From Myxococcaceae bacterium (lineage in GTDB: Bacteria; Myxococcota; Myxococcia; Myxococcales; Myxococcaceae): DNA of 64,000 nucleotides. Of the stretch, positions 59,603 to 64,000 are shown one piece after another. Below the pieces are notes generated by a model that did no database searches, was not told the DNA's origin, and saw only the letters and a program-made list of their open reading frames with translations. The position numbers and the translations under genes are program-made. The DNA lies in the NCBI GenBank assembly GCA_016793095.1, contig JAEUJQ010000050.1, positions 124,001 to 188,000 of the forward strand, written 5' to 3'. Position 1 is the first letter of the stretch; the number at the start of each line of letters is the position of its first letter.

Positions 59603-62059
59603 TCACGGCGTGAAGCGCAGACCGACGCCCGTGCCGACCGACATGGCGGTGTTGAAGGAGTGCTCCACGCCGATGGTGCCGGTGGAGTCCTCGAGGCCGA
59701 CCGTCGCGCTGTCTCCGGTGACGCGGGTGGCGCTCCCGGTGTTCGGGTTCATCGCGCAGTAGTGGTACTCGATGACGTTGGTCCCCTCGAGCACGTGCAC
59801 CTGGAAGGTGAGCCGTTCAGGGCTGGAGCTCGGGAACGGGGCGAAGTCGGTGAACTCCAGCACCCAACGCTGGCTGCCCGGCATGCCGAACGTCTCGTGG
59901 CGTACCTGAGACACTCCCGTCACGGCGATGAGGTCGTCCCAGAACGGCGCGGCGATGCCGTTGGGCGCGCTGGCGCCAGGAATGTTCACGTTCGTGTAGG
60001 ACCCCGAGCCGATGGGGCCGATGTTGCCCGTCGTCAGGTTGCTGAAGCCGACGTAGCCGTTCGATGCGACCGAGAAGGTCGCCACTGACGCGCCGAAGAA
60101 CGAGAACGAGAACGGCAGCGGAGCCCACGAGGCGAACACGTCATCGCCCAGGGCGGCCGGCAGCGCCGTCGCGGCCATGGTGAGCGTCTGGCACGCGGCC
60201 ATGACGGTCGTCTTCACGTAGGGCGGCGGCGGGATGAGCTGCAGGTCGATGCCGAGGTCGAAGGTGTCGGTCATCGGCGTGGGGGTCTGCCGATCGACGA
60301 TGACGAAGATCGTCTGCGCCATTCCCGTGCCGTTGTCCCAGCTCGAGGTCAGCGCACCACCCATGAAGGAGCTGCGACGGTCGAGGCAGGTGACGGGGTT
60401 GGCCTGGCAGTTCGACGCGGGCCCCGCCACGAGGTCGAGGTTGTAGGGGAACGACGCGTTGCCGAGGGCGCGGAGCCGGAAGCCCGCTGGCACCGTGACG
60501 GCGTAGACCCTGTCTGGACCGTCATCGAAGCTGCAGGTCGTGCCTTCGACGGCGATGCCGTAGTGGTTGAGGTACCCCATGAAGGGCTGCGCCGTGAGCA
60601 TCGTGCTGGTGATGATGGGCATCGCGGTGTTCGCGCACACGTCGCCCTGCGGAAGCATCGTCGGCGCGAAGCTCGCAGTGATGTCGAACGTTCCCTGCAC
60701 GACGGGGTTGTTGGTGTCCACGACCAGGAAGGCGGACTGAGGCGTCGTCCCGACGTTGTCGTAGAGCAGCGTGGCCACCCCTGGCCCGGCAGCCTGCGAG
60801 GCCGCGACACAGGCCGAGGTCGGGGTGCAGGTCATGGTGGTGATGAGGTTGAGCGCGGGCGTGAACCCGACTCCACCGTCGGGGAGCGCAGACGTGACCG
60901 TCGCCGTCAGGCGATTCCCGGCAGGGATGCTGACGGAGTAGACGCGGTCGGGACCCGAGGCCGGAGCACACCCGGCTCCGTTGTTGTAGTCGCCCAGGAA
61001 GCTGGCGAGGTCCTGACCCGTGGCCGACCCGGAGAGCGCGATCGCACTCGAGCAGTCGTCACCCATCGGGACGGTCAGGAACTCGATGTTGAGGTCGAAG
61101 CTGACGGGGTTCGGGTCCGCGGTGTCCACGACGAGCGACACGGTGCGCGGCGTGGCCGACGCGTTGAGATAGACCAGCACCTCAGGAGCGCCAACCGGCT
61201 GTGCGTTGACGCCCGCGATGCACATCTGGCCCATGGGGTTGGGCCCAGCGACACAGACGTCGGTGATCTGCACGCTCGGGTCCCATCCGGGCGAGGGAAT
61301 GACCGTTGCGCGGAGGCGCTGATTGGCTGGGATGGTGACCTGGTAGACGCGGTCCCTGCCGACGGTCCCGAAGGGCGTGCAGTTCGGCTGGCCGAACCAC
61401 TGGTAGTCATCGATGTAGGCCGTGAGGTCCTGGCCGGTCAGGAGGCCCGGGCCGATGGGAATGGCCGTCGCGCACGTCTCGCCCGGGTTCCCCATGCCGC
61501 CCGCGGAGCCGCCCGCCATTCCACCAGCGGAGCCGCCCGCGACTGCGCCACCGGCCGAGCCGCCCGCGACTGCGCCACCGGCCGAGCCACCCGCGACTGC
61601 GCCACCGGCCGAGCCACCCGCCTCACCACCGGCGGAGCCGCCCGCGACTGCGCCACCGGCCGAGCCACCTGCCTCACCACCGGCGGAGCCGCCCGCGACT
61701 GCGCCACCGGCCGAGCCACCCGCGACTGCCCCACCGGCCGAGCCACCCGCGACTGCGCCACCGGCCGAGCCACCCGCGACTGCGCCACCGGCCGAGCCAC
61801 CCGCGACTGCGCCACCGGCCGAGCCGCCTGCCGTGGAGCCACCTGCCGTGGAGCCGCCTGCCGTGGAGCCGCCTGCCGTGGAGCCACCTGCCGTGGAGCC
61901 GCCTGCCGTCGAGCCACCGCCCGTCGCGAAGCCGCCGCCAGTGCCGAATCCACCAGCCGCGCCGCCACCCGTGCTGCCGGCGTCAGGCCTCGAGGGCCCC
62001 GGACCACATGCAAGAACTCCCACCGCTGCCACGGCAGCAACCACTCGACTCAGCCTCAT
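59603..62059 (-). CDS. Surface lipoprotein with Gly-Ala-Ser linker and three PPC-like repeats
   Basis: This 818-residue lipoprotein (VGVLAC) has a linker of about 160 residues made of GGSTA and GGAVAGGSA units, then three repeats of about 130 residues starting GETCATAIPI, GDDCSSAIAL and GDVCANTAMPI, related to those of the 1589-residue lipoprotein. The C-terminal 180 residues form a different beta domain (SFSFFGASVATFSVASNGYVG, NGIAAPFWDDLI). GGGGAGA precedes the ATG. A surface or adhesive role is inferred. Confidence 0.85.
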   Translation of the reverse strand: MRLSRVVAAVAAVGVLACGPGPSRPDAGSTGGGAAGGFGTGGGFATGGGSTAGGSTAGGSTAGGSTAGGSTAGGSTAGGSAGGAVAGGSAGGAVAGGSAGGAVAGGSAGGAVAGGSAGGAVAGGSAGGEAGGSAGGAVAGGSAGGEAGGSAGGAVAGGSAGGAVAGGSAGGAVAGGSAGGMAGGSAGGMGNPGETCATAIPIGPGLLTGQDLTAYIDDYQWFGQPNCTPFGTVGRDRVYQVTIPANQRLRATVIPSPGWDPSVQITDVCVAGPNPMGQMCIAGVNAQPVGAPEVLVYLNASATPRTVSLVVDTADPNPVSFDLNIEFLTVPMGDDCSSAIALSGSATGQDLASFLGDYNNGAGCAPASGPDRVYSVSIPAGNRLTATVTSALPDGGVGFTPALNLITTMTCTPTSACVAASQAAGPGVATLLYDNVGTTPQSAFLVVDTNNPVVQGTFDITASFAPTMLPQGDVCANTAMPIITSTMLTAQPFMGYLNHYGIAVEGTTCSFDDGPDRVYAVTVPAGFRLRALGNASFPYNLDLVAGPASNCQANPVTCLDRRSSFMGGALTSSWDNGTGMAQTIFVIVDRQTPTPMTDTFDLGIDLQLIPPPPYVKTTVMAACQTLTMAATALPAALGDDVFASWAPLPFSFSFFGASVATFSVASNGYVGFSNLTTGNIGPIGSGSYTNVNIPGASAPNGIAAPFWDDLIAVTGVSQVRHETFGMPGSQRWVLEFTDFAPFPSSSPERLTFQVHVLEGTNVIEYHYCAMNPNTGSATRVTGDSATVGLEDSTGTIGVEHSFNTAMSVGTGVGLRFTP
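61490..61977 (-). repeat. GGAVAGGSA / GGSTA-coding tandem repeat
   Basis: A 27-base unit (plus-strand GCGACTGCGCCACCGGCCGA type) repeats more than ten times, followed by a 15-base unit repeated about six times. Both encode the lipoprotein linker and are regular enough to vary by slippage. Confidence 0.85.
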
Positions 62060-62164
62060 GCGTGTCTCCCCTTGGACGGACCCTGGCCCGAAGGCGCGAA
62101 TCGTGGCGAGCCTTCCACACGGGGTCAATGGGAGACCGCCGATTCCGATGGGCTGCAGCCGGGC

Positions 62165-62635
62165 TCAGCTTCCCAGGTGCGGCGAGAGCGTTCGCCCGAC
62201 GCGGGGAATCGCCTCCTCGACGTGCTTCTTCGCCTGCGGCCGGAGCTTCTCGTACGCGCTCTTCAAGGTCGCGTTCTTCGCCTTCTTCGCGCGGTCATCG
62301 GTGATGCCCAGCAGCGCGTCCGCGACCTCAGGCGCCCGACGGCTGATCGAATCGCCGAACTGCGACGGGCTGGCAGCAGCCTTGCGATGGTCGGCGTAGA
62401 ACGGCTCGAGGCGCGACACGAAGTCGTCGAGCAGCGCGTCCATGGACTCGAGGATGATGCCCGGCTTCACCGCGCAGACGACCTTGTACGCCGCCTTGAT
62501 GGCGAGGCCCGACAGGCCACCCTTGCTCGCGACCTCGTCGTCGATGAGCCGCACACAGTCCGCGAGGATGCGGGGGCGCTTCGACTTGTCACTGAGCAGG
62601 CGGGCAACGAGCGTGTCGGCGGTCGCGTCGGTCAT
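62165..62635 (-). CDS. DUF6918-like conserved helical protein
   Basis: The 156-residue, mostly helical protein has RPRILADCVRLIDDEVASK, GLSGLAIKAAYKVVCAVKPG and DALLDDFVSRLEPFY, which I recognise as the DUF6918 pattern. There is no signal peptide or membrane helix. The function is unknown. The ATG follows the last base of an unsupported longer frame. Confidence 0.66.
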   Translation of the reverse strand: MTDATADTLVARLLSDKSKRPRILADCVRLIDDEVASKGGLSGLAIKAAYKVVCAVKPGIILESMDALLDDFVSRLEPFYADHRKAAASPSQFGDSISRRAPEVADALLGITDDRAKKAKNATLKSAYEKLRPQAKKHVEEAIPRVGRTLSPHLGS

Positions 62636-62707
62636 GGCGGCGCGTTTGTCATTGTCTTCGCGAGAGGTCCACAGCCTCGTCGCGGCCGAGCGGCGCGCTC
62701 TCACACC

Positions 62708-63592
62708 TCAGCGCAGCTGCACCGCGCCGTAGTCCGACACCAGCTGCGCGAGGAGCCGGGCCGCCGGGCCCATCGTGCCCCGGGTCGCCAGGAAGGGCGT
62801 GAACGAATGACTCGCCCCCTCCTTCAGCGCCAGGGGCACCAGCGTGCCCTTCGCCAGCTCCTCTGCCATCACCCAGTCCGGCAACCACCCGAAGCCGAGC
62901 CCGGTGAGAATGGCCGCCTTCTTCGAGTGGAAGTCAGGCAACGCCACCGTGGACTGCTGGTCGAGCGACCGGGTGGCCAGCTGCAGGCGCGGGTCGCTCC
63001 CCCGGACGTTCAGCAGGAGCTGGCCCGCGAGGTCGGCCGTGGTCACCTTCTCGCGCCGGGCGAGCGTGTGGGACTTGTGCGCGACCAGCCGCGCCTTGAG
63101 CCGTGGCAGCGCGCGGATCTCGAGCTCGGGCAGGCTGGGCGGCAGCACCGACACCATCACGGTCGCCTGTTCGGCCTCGAAGCGCGCCTCGACCGCGCCG
63201 AGGGAATCGACGCTGATCATCACCTGGGTCGGCGCTCCCTGAGCCTTCACCTGCCGTACCGCCTCGAGCATCGGGCTGATGGGGTAGATCGCGTCGACGA
63301 CAACCTTCAGCACGGGCTCCCAGCCGCTCTTCAGCTCGGCGCAGGTCGCCACCAGCTCGCGCTCCGCCTCGAGCATGCGGCGGGCCTTCGCCAACACCTG
63401 CTCGCCGCTGGCCGTCAGCTTCGTTCGGTACCCCGACCGGTCGAACAGCGCGAGCCCCGTCTGCGCCTCGAGCTGCTTGAGCGCGTAGAGGACAGCCGTG
63501 TGCACCTTGTGGAGCTCCTTCGCGGCCGCCTGGAACGTGCCTGTGCGGGCGAACGCATCGAGCGCGCGAGCCTGGTCGAGGGTGACGTGCAT
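62708..63592 (-). CDS. LysR-family transcriptional regulator
   Basis: This 294-residue protein has the N-terminal winged helix (about 1-62: FARTGTFQAAAKELHKVHTA, YALKQLEAQTGLALFDR) and a periplasmic-binding-like effector domain (about 90-294). The inducer cannot be read. It diverges from the zinc-ribbon gene at 63725, which LysR proteins often regulate, so that gene is a possible target. Confidence 0.93.
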   Translation of the reverse strand: MHVTLDQARALDAFARTGTFQAAAKELHKVHTAVLYALKQLEAQTGLALFDRSGYRTKLTASGEQVLAKARRMLEAERELVATCAELKSGWEPVLKVVVDAIYPISPMLEAVRQVKAQGAPTQVMISVDSLGAVEARFEAEQATVMVSVLPPSLPELEIRALPRLKARLVAHKSHTLARREKVTTADLAGQLLLNVRGSDPRLQLATRSLDQQSTVALPDFHSKKAAILTGLGFGWLPDWVMAEELAKGTLVPLALKEGASHSFTPFLATRGTMGPAARLLAQLVSDYGAVQLR

Positions 63593-63724
63593 GAGTGGGC
63601 AGTGTGTAACCCGTGCACCATCAGACGCCACACCTCGTCGGCGCTGGTGGCATTGTGGTGGCGGGCCGCTGCGGCGAGTTGACCGATGACGCAGGCTGCC
63701 GGGTGTGGTCGGCTCTGACGGTTC

Positions 63725-64000
63725 ATGCGTGTGAAGGACACATGCCCGTCGTGTGGCGCGACGGTGTCGCCAGACGACCTCATCTGCGCGAACTGCGAGC
63801 TCATCCTCGACCCGAGCCGGATTCCCGACCGCCCCTCGGGGAGCGACTTCAGCGTGGTGCGCCGGATGCTCGAGCTGCCGCAGCCGGGCATGCCCAGCGA
63901 GCGACCGTCTCAACCGGTCGCGCCGCAGCCAGCGCCGATTGGCGGTGATGGGCCCACGCGTGTGTTCGCCCTCGCGCAACCCACGGGCGTGCCGATGGTG
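63725..64000 (+). CDS. Zinc-ribbon protein, N-terminal part
   Basis: An open frame of 92 codons runs off the window end. Cys-x-x-Cys pairs (CPSCGA, CANCEL) in the first 25 residues form a zinc ribbon. LILDPSRIPDRPSG and a Pro-rich stretch lead to TRVFALAQPTGVPMV. The rest of the protein is outside the window, so no function is assigned. It diverges from the LysR gene. Confidence 0.75.
   Translation, partial: MRVKDTCPSCGATVSPDDLICANCELILDPSRIPDRPSGSDFSVVRRMLELPQPGMPSERPSQPVAPQPAPIGGDGPTRVFALAQPTGVPMV

Noticed and set aside
63648-63662. TGGCATTGTGGTGGC before the zinc-ribbon gene
   Set aside because: The spacing fits sigma-54, but the -12 part reads TGGC, not TTGC, and the surrounding sequence is a simple GGTGG-rich stretch.

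Overview
The window is very GC-rich, gene-dense DNA that looks like a myxobacterium (Myxococcota). The signs are a MYXO-CTERM-like sorting tail, a Ser/Thr kinase coupled to an FHA/sigma-54 activator, many lipoproteins with Ala-Gly-Ser linkers and Cys-rich modules, and frequent 4-bp start/stop overlaps. No rRNA, tRNA, CRISPR array, transposase or phage gene was seen. The assignment is inference from gene content.

Layout. 0-5.5 kb: end of an upstream gene, a CnoX-like thioredoxin-TPR protein, a PAS-PAS hybrid histidine kinase, a remnant of a membrane glycosyltransferase, a DUF362 protein and a small lipoprotein. 5.5-14.3 kb: two divergent, tightly coupled operons for electron transfer. Leftward are an OmcA/MtrC-like decaheme lipoprotein with a collagen-like stalk, a NapC/NirT-type quinol dehydrogenase, a small membrane protein and a 23-heme lipoprotein. 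Rightward are an outer-membrane beta-barrel and 12-heme and 15-heme lipoproteins. Together they encode about 64 heme sites and look like a complete inner-membrane-to-surface electron conduit. 14.4-20.1 kb: a secreted Ig-like protein, a Zn-ribbon protein, a sterol-desaturase-family hydroxylase, a metallophosphatase, an O-antigen-ligase-like protein and a frameshifted Gly/Ala-rich lipoprotein. 20.3-25.1 kb: a 1589-residue lipoprotein with about eleven repeats.

25.4-28.2 kb: the most unusual gene, a two-domain Clp/Hsp100 ATPase fused to a release-factor-2-like domain that has lost the GGQ and SPF motifs. A tandem array of copies of its own 3' end follows it. 28.4-36 kb: an esterase, an EF-hand protein, a FadL porin, a PknB-type kinase and an FHA-sigma-54 activator. 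36-49.2 kb: lipoproteins (one pair behind a good -24/-12 promoter), a four-domain fasciclin lipoprotein with a clear terminator, a GH5 glycosidase, a PilO-like protein, a short Hsp70, a beta-helix MYXO-CTERM protein, a sirtuin, a pseudo-receiver and a steroid-5-alpha-reductase-like enzyme.

49.7-53.4 kb: a second multiheme pair (17 and 10 hemes). 53.5-64 kb: a secreted membrane-tailed protein, a frameshifted MauG/CcpA-type diheme lipoprotein, a Cys-rich lipoprotein, a short-chain fatty acid transporter, a pyridoxamine-phosphate-oxidase-like protein, another repeat lipoprotein, a DUF6918-like protein, a LysR regulator and the start of a zinc-ribbon protein.

The main theme is the cell surface: electron-carrying cytochromes, porins and long lipoproteins, with a signalling block and scattered lipid and glycan enzymes. 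Two lipoprotein genes appear broken by one extra base near homopolymer tracts; these may be assembly errors or real slippage.
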